Positions 6,584 through 11,658 of a stretch of 11,658 nucleotides of DNA are shown piece after piece; position 1 is the stretch's first letter, and every line of letters starts with the position of its first letter. Source of the stretch: Thermoleophilia bacterium (lineage in GTDB: Bacteria; Actinomycetota; Thermoleophilia; Gaiellales; Gaiellaceae); NCBI GenBank assembly GCA_014534295.1, contig JACVRU010000044.1:1-11658 (forward strand), in the 5' to 3' direction. Both the position numbers and the translations under genes were made by a program. The notes under the pieces are model-generated. The model was not told the origin of the DNA. It saw only the letters and a list, made by a program, of their open reading frames with translations, and ran no database searches.

Positions 6584-6915
6584 CGCCGCAATCTACGCCG
6601 TCTCGTGATCAGGAGCGCGACGAGCGCGCCGACGAGGGCGCTGGCAGCACCGATCGCGAACGCGATCACGTACGCCGACTCCGCCGGGACGCCGCCGTCG
6701 GTCGTGCGGGCGACGAGGAGCGCCGCGCCCACCTGGCCGCCGACGACGCCGCCGATGGTGCGCATGACCGTGTTCATCCCGGTCGCCACGAGCGCGGCGG
6801 CGGACCCGCCGAAGAGCGCGAGGATCGGCCCCGAGCCCCAGCCCCAGCGCTCGCCCTCCGTCAGGGCCAGCAGCAGGGCCAGCAGGCCCGCGGACAGGAG
6901 CACCGCTCCGGACAC
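6580..6915 (-). pseudogene. DHA2-type MFS transporter remnant: TM7 piece joined to TM13-14 piece
   Basis: The frame encodes 111 residues. Residues 1-38 (GAVLLSAGLLALLLALTEG, then ERWGWGS) match the TM7 region that follows the central loop of 14-helix drug/H+ antiporters (EmrB/QacA type). The sequence then switches, at about residue 42-45, to ATGMNTVMRTIGGVVGGQVG (about 44-63) and a final helix ending in RRRR, which is the TM13-14 end of the same family. About 180 residues (TM8-12) that should lie between are absent, yet the frame is intact. The GTG at 6915 is only the first available start. It is probably not a working transporter; a small two- or three-helix membrane protein cannot be excluded. 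The ATGA overlap with the methyltransferase shows that this was the original operon neighbour. Confidence 0.75.
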
Positions 6916-6935
6916 CGTCCACGCGAGAGGGCGTC

Positions 6936-7109
6936 TTGATCGGCGACTCGGGCACGAACAGGATCGGCTTCCGGATCCTCCAGGGCGCCGGCGGCGCCGT
7001 CTTCCCGCTCAGCTTCTCGATCATCAAGGACGAGTTCCCGCCGGAGCAGGTGGGCATCGCAGTCGGGGCGGTCTCGGCCGTCTTCGCGGTCGGCGGGCCG
7101 CGAGCCTAG
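6936..7109 (+). pseudogene. Inverted MFS transporter fragment (TM4-5 region)
   Basis: On the plus strand, codons from 6963 to 7097 read RILQGAGGAVFPLSF, then SIIKDEFPPEQ, then VGIAVGAVSAVFAVGG. That is the TM4, loop and TM5 (motif C) segment of DHA2-family MFS transporters. The frame can open at TTG 6936 and ends at TAG 7107-7109 after GG-PRA, cutting motif C where GxxxG should continue. The piece is too short to be a gene. It lies head to head with the minus-strand MFS remnant (6580-6915), so one ancestral transporter was probably broken by an inversion plus deletions. Two different transporters contributing one piece each is the alternative. The upstream LIGDSGTNR could be a trace of the TM2-3 loop (RLGDxxGxxR), but this is weak. 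Confidence 0.7.
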
Positions 7110-7126
7110 CGAGGGCGAACTAGGCT
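7103..7126. promoter_or_regulatory. Inverted repeat AGCCTAG-N10-CTAGGCT with a leaderless -10 box
   Basis: Seven-base perfect inverted arms (7103-7109 and 7120-7126) flank a 10-base spacer, directly before the yceH-like gene. The right arm contains TAGGCT (7121-7126), a TAnnnT-type -10 box. It lies 7 bases before the GTG start, so transcription would begin at or next to the start codon and give a leaderless mRNA. The left arm gives the mirror-image TAGGCT on the minus strand, facing the MFS remnant. It may be a compact divergent promoter, an operator for a dimeric regulator, or both. No convincing -35 box was seen. Confidence 0.45.
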
Positions 7127-7133
7127 GAAGCTC

Positions 7134-7718
7134 GTGGACCTCGACGCCGCCGAGCTCCGCGTCCTCGGCTGCCTGGTCGAGAAGCAGCGGACGACGCCGG
7201 ACGCGTATCCACTCTCGCTGAACGCGCTCCGCCTGGCGTGCAACCAGTCGACGAATCGCGACCCGGTGGTCGACTACGAGGAGGCGACGATCCGCGACGC
7301 GCTCGCCGGGCTCTCCCGCCGGGGTTGGGCGCGGCTCGCGAGCGGCCGCGGGTCGCGAGCGGTGAAGTACCGGCACCTCCTCGAGGAGGCGCTCGGGCTC
7401 GACGGCCCGGAGCTCTCGCTGCTGGCCGTACTGGTGCTGCGCGGGCCCCAGACTCCCGGCGAGCTGAAGCAGCGCTCCGAGCGGCTGCACGCGTTCGCCT
7501 CCGTGGCCGACGTGATCGAGACGCTGGAGCGACTCGGGGTGCGCGAGCTCGTCGCGCGGCTCCCGCGCCGGCCGGGCCAGAAGGAGGAGCGCTACACCCA
7601 CCGGCTCGGGGAGGAGCCGCCGGACGCCACAGCTCGGCCCGAGGCGGACCGCCTCGGGGCGCTGGAGCGGCAGCTGGCCGAGCTCGAAGAGCGGGTCGCG
7701 GCGCTCGAAGGGCGATGA
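7134..7718 (+). CDS. YceH/DUF480 family winged-helix protein
   Basis: This 194-residue protein of the conserved YceH (DUF480) family is built of two tandem winged-helix units. The N-terminal signature ELRVLGCLVEKQRTTPDAYP and LNALRLACNQSTNRDPVV (residues about 7-45) is diagnostic. The second unit covers about 90-155 (PELSLLAVLVLRGPQTPGEL). A heptad-like tail (about 172-194, LGALERQLAELEERVAALEG) probably forms a coiled coil. The fold suggests DNA binding, but no function is established for the family that I can state. The start is GTG 7134-7136. No Shine-Dalgarno precedes it, and a -10-like TAGGCT ends 7 bases upstream, which fits a leaderless message. The stop overlaps the GNAT start as ATGA, giving a two-gene plus-strand unit inside an otherwise minus-strand region. 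Confidence 0.93.
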   Translation: MDLDAAELRVLGCLVEKQRTTPDAYPLSLNALRLACNQSTNRDPVVDYEEATIRDALAGLSRRGWARLASGRGSRAVKYRHLLEEALGLDGPELSLLAVLVLRGPQTPGELKQRSERLHAFASVADVIETLERLGVRELVARLPRRPGQKEERYTHRLGEEPPDATARPEADRLGALERQLAELEERVAALEGR

Positions 7719-8566
7719 GAGAGGTTCGCGCCGCGGGCCTCGAGGCGCTCGCGCTCGCAACGCAGCTGCTCCGGCGCGCCCGTCTGGCGGACCCCGAGGC
7801 GGGCCTGTGGGAGGCAGCCGACCTTCAGTGGTGGTGGCGTAGCCCGCGGCGCTCGGACGAGCTCGAGCAGGTGTTCTGGCTCGACGAGGAGGGACCCGGC
7901 GCCGGCGTCGTCCTGACCGAGTGGAGCCGCGCGTGGGGCTGCGATCCACTCGTGGTTCCGGGCGTCTCCCCCGCCGAGATCTGGCCGCACGCGCTCGCGC
8001 GGATCGAGGAGCTCGGGCTCGAGCACGTCGAGACGCTCGCCCGGGACGACGACCACGAGCTGCGAGGGCTGCTGGCGGGAAGCGGGTTCGTCGCCGAGGA
8101 CGACTCCGGCGGGATCACGTGGCTGGAGGCCGAGCGGCGGCCGGAGGTCGTCCCTCCACCGGACGGCTTCAGGATCGTCGACCGCACCGAGACGGGGGAC
8201 GAGCCGCACCCGATGCGGCGGCGCAACGGGGCGCAAGTCGAGGCGCGCCTGCGGCAGACGCCGCTCTACGAGCCTGGGCTCGATCTCGCAGTCGAAGCCC
8301 AGGACGGCGATGTCGCCGGCTACGCGCTCTTCTGGCTCGATCCGGTCACGGAGGTCGGCCTCGTCGAGCCGATGCGGGTCGAGGACGCGTACCAGCGGCG
8401 CGGCCTTGCCCGCGCGCTGCTGACCGAAGGAATCGAGCGCCTGGCACGGCGAGGAGCCCGTCGCCTCAAGGTCGGCTATGGAACCGAAGCCGCGAGGGCG
8501 CTCTATACCGGCGCCGGCTTCCGGGTCGCCGTCACCGACCGCACGTACCGGCTGACGGCCGCCTAG
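7715..8566 (+). CDS. Tandem GNAT-fold acetyltransferase
   Basis: This 283-residue protein appears to contain two GNAT folds. The C-terminal one is canonical, with acetyl-CoA motif A at QRRGLARALL (227-236) preceded by VEPMRVEDAY, and the closing LYTGAGF motif at 263-269. The N-terminal half ends in a similar LLAGSGF (119-125) but lacks a recognisable Q/RxxGxG/A loop, so it is probably structural or substrate-binding. This two-domain layout recalls mycothiol synthase and aminoglycoside 2'-type relatives, but I see nothing that names the substrate. The ATG at 7715 overlaps the yceH-like stop (ATGA). The stop TAG (8564-8566) lies in the same CTAG as the stop of convergent sufD, leaving no room for a terminator between the two units. 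Confidence 0.85.
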   Translation: MREVRAAGLEALALATQLLRRARLADPEAGLWEAADLQWWWRSPRRSDELEQVFWLDEEGPGAGVVLTEWSRAWGCDPLVVPGVSPAEIWPHALARIEELGLEHVETLARDDDHELRGLLAGSGFVAEDDSGGITWLEAERRPEVVPPPDGFRIVDRTETGDEPHPMRRRNGAQVEARLRQTPLYEPGLDLAVEAQDGDVAGYALFWLDPVTEVGLVEPMRVEDAYQRRGLARALLTEGIERLARRGARRLKVGYGTEAARALYTGAGFRVAVTDRTYRLTAA

Positions 8567-9735
8567 GCTTGGGGGATCCGCGCCTCGAGCGCGGCGGCGA
8601 CCGCCTCGCGCACCGGCTCGAGCTCGATGCGATCGAGGATGTCCTGGAAGAAGCCGCGGATGATCAGCCGCTCGGCCTCCGCCTGCGAGAGGCCGCGCGC
8701 CATCGCGTAGAAGAGCTCGTCCCGGTCGACGCGCCCCACTGTCGCCCCGTGCGTGCAGCGCACGTCGTTGGCGAGAATCTCCAGGCCGGGGATCGGTACC
8801 GCGTGCGCGTCGGGCGAAAGCATCAGCGCACGGCTCTCCTGGTACGCGTCCGTCTGCTGCGCCTCCTTCTCGACGCGGATCATCCCGCGCCAGACGGCGG
8901 TCGCCGTGTCGCGGAGCGCGCCCTTGAAGGCGAAGTCGGACGTAGTCGAGGGAGCCATGTGCTCCTGGAACGTGTCGTAGTCGATGTGCTGCTCGCCGTC
9001 GGCGAAGTAGGCGCCCGTTACGCGCGACTGAGCGCCCGGCCCCGCGAGGTCGTTCTGGATCCAGGTCTTCCCCTTGCGCGAGCCGAAGCCGCCGGCGACC
9101 CAGTCGAGCTCGGCGTCTCGCTCGACCCGGGCGTGGTGGGCCGCGAAGTGCCAGGTGCCGCGGGAGAGGTTCTGGATCGACACGTACTCGAGCTTCGCGG
9201 CGTTGCCGACGAAGAGCTCCGAGACCGCGTTCGAGTATGCGGAGAGCTCCGGCGACGCGGACGCGTACTCCTCGATCAGGGAGAAGCGGGCCTCGTCCTC
9301 GGCGATCACGAGCAGGCGCCAGAAGAGCGAGCCGCCCTCGGCAGAGTTGGCGATCCGCACGTAGAGCGGCTTGTCGAGCACGACGCCTCCGGGCACGTGG
9401 ACGAGCAGTCCGTGCTCCCACCCGGCCGCGTTGTGCGCCGCGAATTTCTCGTCCCAGCCGACGAGTTCGTGCAGGCGCTCGTGCTCCTCGCTCAGGGGCG
9501 CGAACGTGATCCCCTCGGGAGCACGCTCGATCTCGATCCCGCCCTCGCCGATGAAGGCCAGCCCGGCCACGTCCAGCTCGAGCATGGACTCCGTGGCGAT
9601 GGCAGGGGACTGTCCCCCAACATGGCTGAAAGATTCAGGGTCGAAGCCCCGCAGGTCCGTGAAGCGCCAGTGCTCCTGGGCCGTGTCCGGCACCGGCAGG
9701 GAGCGGTAGGCCTCGAGCGCGGCCGCTCTACTCAT
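8563..9735 (-). CDS. sufD: SufD, Fe-S cluster scaffold subunit
   Basis: This 390-residue SufB/SufD-superfamily protein has a right-handed beta-helix core. With SufB and the ATPase SufC it forms the SufBC2D scaffold on which Fe-S clusters are built in the cytosol. Family marks are the N-terminal EHWRFTDLRGFDP (21-33), KTWIQNDLAGPGAQSRVTG (223-241) and the DVRCTHGATVGRVDRDELFY block (324-343). The last contains C327 and H329; H329 corresponds to the conserved cluster-site histidine of E. coli SufD (His360 there). The C-terminal LIIRGFFQDILDRI is typical. The ATG at 9735-9733 overlaps the last VOC gene by 8 bases (ATGAGTAG), so sufD translation should depend on the VOC array. This is unlike usual layouts, in which sufD adjoins sufB or sufC. 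Confidence 0.96.
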   Translation of the reverse strand: MSRAAALEAYRSLPVPDTAQEHWRFTDLRGFDPESFSHVGGQSPAIATESMLELDVAGLAFIGEGGIEIERAPEGITFAPLSEEHERLHELVGWDEKFAAHNAAGWEHGLLVHVPGGVVLDKPLYVRIANSAEGGSLFWRLLVIAEDEARFSLIEEYASASPELSAYSNAVSELFVGNAAKLEYVSIQNLSRGTWHFAAHHARVERDAELDWVAGGFGSRKGKTWIQNDLAGPGAQSRVTGAYFADGEQHIDYDTFQEHMAPSTTSDFAFKGALRDTATAVWRGMIRVEKEAQQTDAYQESRALMLSPDAHAVPIPGLEILANDVRCTHGATVGRVDRDELFYAMARGLSQAEAERLIIRGFFQDILDRIELEPVREAVAAALEARIPQA

Positions 9736-10084
9736 ACGGCTCGTACCGCCGGTGGAGGATGACCGCGTTGCCGTCCGGGTCTAGGCAGACGGCCATGTGA
9801 CACACGCCCGTGTCCCCCTCGCCGACGAACTCGACGCCCTTCGCCTTCAGCTCGGCCTTCGCCGCCTCGACGTCCGCGACGCGCACGGCGAAGCCGCCGA
9901 TGCTCGGCGAGAAGTCGATGTGCTCTCGCTCGGGGTTCCAGAACGCGATCGTCACCTGGCCAGCCGTCAGCTCTGCGCTGTTGTTGGGGTCGACCGGCAG
10001 GCCGAGCACGTCGCGGTACCACGCCCGCGAGCGCTCCTCGTCGCGCGTCGCGACCGTGATGTAGTCGACCCGCTCGACCTCCAT
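9728..10084 (-). CDS. VOC-fold (glyoxalase/bleomycin-resistance) protein, array copy 5 next to sufD
   Basis: This single-domain VOC protein of 118 residues has two beta-alpha-beta3 halves: VDYITVATRD at 6-15 opens the first, and GGFAVRVADVEAAKAELKAK (63-82) opens the second. Shared array motifs are GVCH (93-96), LDPDGN (101-106) and LHRRYEPY (110-117). The usual first metal ligand (His of a HVxLxV strand) is replaced by Asp7, while Glu38 keeps the second position. A histidine in LHRR stands where the family usually has a C-terminal glutamate two residues earlier. Substrate and metal are unknown. The ATG at 10084-10082 overlaps the upstream copy as TGATG, and its stop lies inside the sufD start. 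Copies are numbered in transcript order from sufB. Confidence 0.9.
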   Translation of the reverse strand: MEVERVDYITVATRDEERSRAWYRDVLGLPVDPNNSAELTAGQVTIAFWNPEREHIDFSPSIGGFAVRVADVEAAKAELKAKGVEFVGEGDTGVCHMAVCLDPDGNAVILHRRYEPYE

Positions 10085-10470
10085 CAGGGCTTCGTCCCGT
10101 CCGGATAGGGCGCGTAGCGACGGTGGAGGAGAATCGCGTTCCCGTCGGGGTCTCGGAAGCCGGCTCCGTGGCAGACGCCGGAATCCCACAGCTCGTTGAC
10201 CTGGACCCCGTTCGCCTCGAGTTCTGCCCGGGCGTGGGCGACGTCGGCGACGCGCAGCGCGAGGGTGCCCGGCGGCAGGGGCGCGAACTCGTAGTCGTGG
10301 CTCTGCGGCGTCATGACCGCGAGCGTGACGTTGCCGACCTCGTACTCGACCCAGTCGTCCCCTGGGGAGTTCGGGTTGCGCCGCAGCCCCAGCACCTCGC
10401 CGTAGAAGCGGTTCGCCTGCTCCATGTCGGTGACCGGAACACGGATGTAGTCCACGCGCTCGACCCGCAT
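10084..10470 (-). CDS. VOC-fold protein, array copy 4
   Basis: This 128-residue VOC-domain paralog shows VDYIRVPVTD (6-15), RFYGEVLGLRRNPNS (21-35), WVEYEVGNVTLAV (40-52), GVCHGAGFRDPDGN (98-111) and LLHRRYAPYPDGT (114-126). It is most like copy 3, with which it shares the NPNS, W(V/I)E(Y/F)E and GNxTLA segments and the PDGT/RDGT tail, so these two look like the most recent duplicates. Putative ligand positions are Asp7, a Glu in the WVEYE strand, His101 and His116. It starts at ATG 10470-10468, overlapping copy 3 as TGATG. A longer in-frame reading to 10560 is only read-through of the neighbour's sequence. Confidence 0.9.
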   Translation of the reverse strand: MRVERVDYIRVPVTDMEQANRFYGEVLGLRRNPNSPGDDWVEYEVGNVTLAVMTPQSHDYEFAPLPPGTLALRVADVAHARAELEANGVQVNELWDSGVCHGAGFRDPDGNAILLHRRYAPYPDGTKP

Positions 10471-10859
10471 CAGGGCGTCGTCCCGTCCCGGTACGGGGCG
10501 TAGCGGTGGTGCAGCAGCAAGCCGTTCCCGTCGGGGTCGGAGAAGACCGCCCCGTGGCACACGCCCGAGTCCCAGATCTCGCCCCTGAACTCGACTCCCG
10601 CCTCCCCGAGTCGCTGCTTGGCGGCCGCGACGTCGGGCACGCGGATCGCGATCGAGCCGAACGGCAGCGGCGCGAAGTCCACGCCGATCGTCTCGGGCTG
10701 GACGAGCGCCAGCGTCAAGTTGCCGGTCTCGAACTCGATCCAGGTATCGGAGGAGTTCGGGTTGCGCCCGAACCCGAGCGTCTCGCCGTAGAACCTCGCG
10801 GCCCGTTCTCGGTCGCGGGTGGGGACGGCGACGAAGTCGACGCGCTGCGCGCCGATCAC
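10470..10859 (-). CDS. VOC-fold protein, array copy 3
   Basis: This 129-residue VOC paralog has VDFVAVPTRD (7-16), RFYGETLGFGRNPNSSDTW (22-40), IEFETGNLTLAL (41-52), IAIRVPDVAAAKQRL (70-84), GVCHGAVFSDPDGN (99-112) and LLHHRYAPYRDGT (115-127), with LHHRY where the others have LHRRY or LHRRF. All putative pocket residues of the array (Asp8, Glu in the IEFE strand, His102, His117) are present. Its GTG at 10859-10857 overlaps the stop of copy 2 as GTGA. The track of in-frame codons upstream to 10925 is not conserved with the paralogs and is rejected. It probably acts in the same unknown step as copy 4, or forms heterodimers with it, since VOC domains commonly pair. That is inference. Confidence 0.9.
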   Translation of the reverse strand: MIGAQRVDFVAVPTRDRERAARFYGETLGFGRNPNSSDTWIEFETGNLTLALVQPETIGVDFAPLPFGSIAIRVPDVAAAKQRLGEAGVEFRGEIWDSGVCHGAVFSDPDGNGLLLHHRYAPYRDGTTP

Positions 10860-11218
10860 GCGTCGAACCTCCGGTGGAGCATGAGCGAGTTCCCGTCGGG
10901 ATCCTTGAACCACGCCTGCTTGCATACGCCGGTGACGATCGTCTCCCCGTCGAAGACGACCCCCTGCGCCTCGAGCGCGGCCCGGGCGGCGTCTACGTCG
11001 GGCACCCGCAGCGCGAGGCCAGCCGGCGACGGCGCGAACTCCTGGCCGATGCTCGACGGGTCGAACACGTCCAGGGTCACCTGGCCGCAGCGGAACTCGA
11101 GGTCGTGCCCGTCCTCGGACTCGAGCTCGAGACCGAGCGTCTCCGAGTAGAAGCGCTTCGCACGCGGGATGTCCCGCGTCAGGACGGACACGAAGTCGAC
11201 CCGCTCGATCTCGATCAC
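10856..11218 (-). CDS. VOC-fold protein, divergent array copy 2
   Basis: This 120-residue VOC paralog starts at GTG 11218-11216 and overlaps copy 1 as GTGA. It keeps VDFVSVLTRD (7-16), RFYSETLGL (22-30), DLEFRCGQVTL (39-49), LALRVPDVDAARAAL (68-82), DPDGN (106-110) and LHRRF (114-118). It departs from the other four copies at the key motif: GVCK (97-100) replaces GVCH, so the putative pocket histidine is lysine. It also has an additional cysteine (C44), and the C-terminus ends at RRFDA without the APY tail. The loss of one candidate ligand suggests a changed or lost metal-dependent activity, perhaps a regulatory or structural partner in a heterodimer. This is inferred from sequence comparison inside the array only. 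Confidence 0.9.
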   Translation of the reverse strand: MIEIERVDFVSVLTRDIPRAKRFYSETLGLELESEDGHDLEFRCGQVTLDVFDPSSIGQEFAPSPAGLALRVPDVDAARAALEAQGVVFDGETIVTGVCKQAWFKDPDGNSLMLHRRFDA

Positions 11219-11586
11219 TCGGAGTAGGGGGCGTAGCGCCTGTGCAGCAGGAGCCGGTTGCCGTCGGGATCGAGGAACGTCGCCATGTGGCAGACGCCGC
11301 TGTCGAACGTGTCGCCCTCGAACTCGACGCCCTTCGCCTCCAGCTCGGCGCGTGCGGCCTCGACGTCGGCCACGCGCAGGAGGGCGATGCCGTTCGGCTG
11401 CGGCCTGAACTCGCCGCCGAACCGGGCGGGCTCCCAGATCGCGAAGCAGGTATCGCCGGCCCAGAACTCGTAGCGGGAGTGCTCGTCGGGCCTCAGCTCG
11501 AGTGTCTCGAGATAGAAGCGTCGCGCCCGCTCGGCGTCCTGCGACGGGATCCCGACGGTGTCGACCTTCGTGATCGGGCTAGCCAA
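11215..11586 (-). CDS. VOC-fold protein, array copy 1 next to sufB
   Basis: This 123-residue VOC paralog has VDTVGIPSQD (8-17), RFYLETLELRPDE (23-35), YEFWAGDTCFAIW (39-51), IALLRVADVEAARAELEAKG (67-86), GVCHMATFLDPDGN (97-110) and LLHRRYAPYSE (113-123). Its C-terminal half is closest to copy 5 (VADVEAA, ELEAKGVEF against ELKAKGVEF, GVCHMA), which suggests the array grew outward from a duplicated pair. The start is TTG 11586-11584. No ATG or GTG lies in a usable position downstream, and GGAAGG sits 5 bases upstream as a ribosome site. It overlaps the sufB stop by 8 bases (TTGGCTAG), tying translation of the array to sufB. Confidence 0.88.
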   Translation of the reverse strand: MASPITKVDTVGIPSQDAERARRFYLETLELRPDEHSRYEFWAGDTCFAIWEPARFGGEFRPQPNGIALLRVADVEAARAELEAKGVEFEGDTFDSGVCHMATFLDPDGNRLLLHRRYAPYSE

Positions 11587-11658
11587 CCGAGCCTTCCATC
11601 TGGAGCTGGATCAGCCGGTTCAGCTCGACCGCGTACTCCAGAGGGAGCTCCTTCGTGA
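11579..11658 (-). CDS. sufB: SufB, C-terminal end (5' part outside the window)
   Basis: The last 26 codons of an open frame enter from the right edge and read KELPLEYAVELNRLIQLQM then EGSVG, ending at TAG 11581-11579. That is the conserved C-terminus of SufB, the cluster-building scaffold subunit of the SufBC2D complex. The fragment is short, but the LPxEYAVELNRLI segment is highly characteristic of SufB and not of SufD. The catalytic cysteine and most of the beta-helix lie outside the window. Its stop is embedded in the start of VOC copy 1. Confidence 0.9.
   Translation of the reverse strand, partial: TKELPLEYAVELNRLIQLQMEGSVG

Larger units (their letters stand above)
9728..11586 (-). repeat. 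Tandem array of five VOC paralog genes between sufB and sufD
   Basis: Five consecutive genes of 118-129 codons repeat the same domain with a period of about 360-390 bp. Each unit opens with RVD(Y/F)-type or KVDTV strands and closes with a VCH (or VCK), DPDGN, LH[RH]R[YF] block. The DNA of the gene ends is visibly similar, for example the stretches that begin near 10084 and 10470 on the plus strand. All joints overlap by 1 or 4 bases. The array arose by duplication in place. Divergence in the central loops shows that the copies are not recent enough to be identical. Confidence 0.85.

Noticed and set aside
8563..8569. CTAGGCT at the GNAT/sufD junction as a second copy of the 7120-7126 arm
   Set aside because: A single 7-base match without its inverted partner is likely to be chance.
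7921..9762. 613-residue plus-strand open frame
   Set aside because: It overlaps GNAT in another frame and is antisense to sufD. It is low complexity and without motifs.
1..11658. CRISPR array, insertion sequence, integrase or prophage genes
   Set aside because: No short direct repeats with regular spacers, no transposase or integrase motifs and no terminal inverted repeats were seen. The only repeats are the VOC genes.

Overview
This is a very GC-rich bacterial window whose codon use, frequent GTG and TTG starts and near-zero intergenic spacing suggest an actinobacterium. The dUMP-forming type of dCTP deaminase, the CtpE-like P-type ATPase and the Suf gene set point the same way. A deep-branching class such as Thermoleophilia (Gaiella or Solirubrobacter relatives) is my inference and is not proven here.

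Left edge, plus strand (1-1139): the C-terminal end of dcd overlaps by ATGA with an NmrA/NDUFA9-like NAD(P)-binding protein. A perfect 11-bp hairpin at 1145-1170 follows. The 200 bp to its right look like a small structured RNA read from the minus strand. It has a promoter-like pair, a 5' hairpin that displays a long anti-16S/Shine-Dalgarno sequence, further stems, and the 1145-1170 hairpin with a T-rich tail as terminator.

Minus-strand operon I (about 6915 down to 1342): a broken remnant of a DHA2-type MFS transporter, a class I SAM methyltransferase, a CtpE-like P-type ATPase, SufS, SufU, a Rieske-type ferredoxin and a small SAM-methyltransferase-like protein. Adjacent genes overlap or lie within about 16 bp of each other. 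The MFS remnant is rearranged: a TM4-5 piece lies on the plus strand (6936-7109), beside a TM7 piece that is fused to a TM13-14 piece on the minus strand.

Plus-strand insert (7134-8566): a YceH/DUF480 protein, probably on a leaderless transcript, and a tandem GNAT acetyltransferase. The GNAT stop codon shares one CTAG with the stop codon of the convergent sufD.

Minus-strand operon II (11658 down to 8563): the 3' end of sufB, then five consecutive single-domain VOC (glyoxalase/bleomycin-resistance fold) paralogs, then sufD. All seven reading frames overlap by 1, 4 or 8 bases, so they almost certainly form one polycistron. In known Suf operons sufB and sufD are usually adjacent or separated by sufC. 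A five-gene VOC array locked between the two scaffold subunits is the most unusual feature of the window. No sufC is visible; it may lie upstream of sufB.

Taken together the window holds most of an Fe-S cluster assembly system. SufS and SufU mobilise sulfur, SufB and SufD are scaffold subunits, and the Rieske protein is a commonly linked electron carrier. The system is split into two minus-strand blocks and carries an unexplained family of small VOC proteins.
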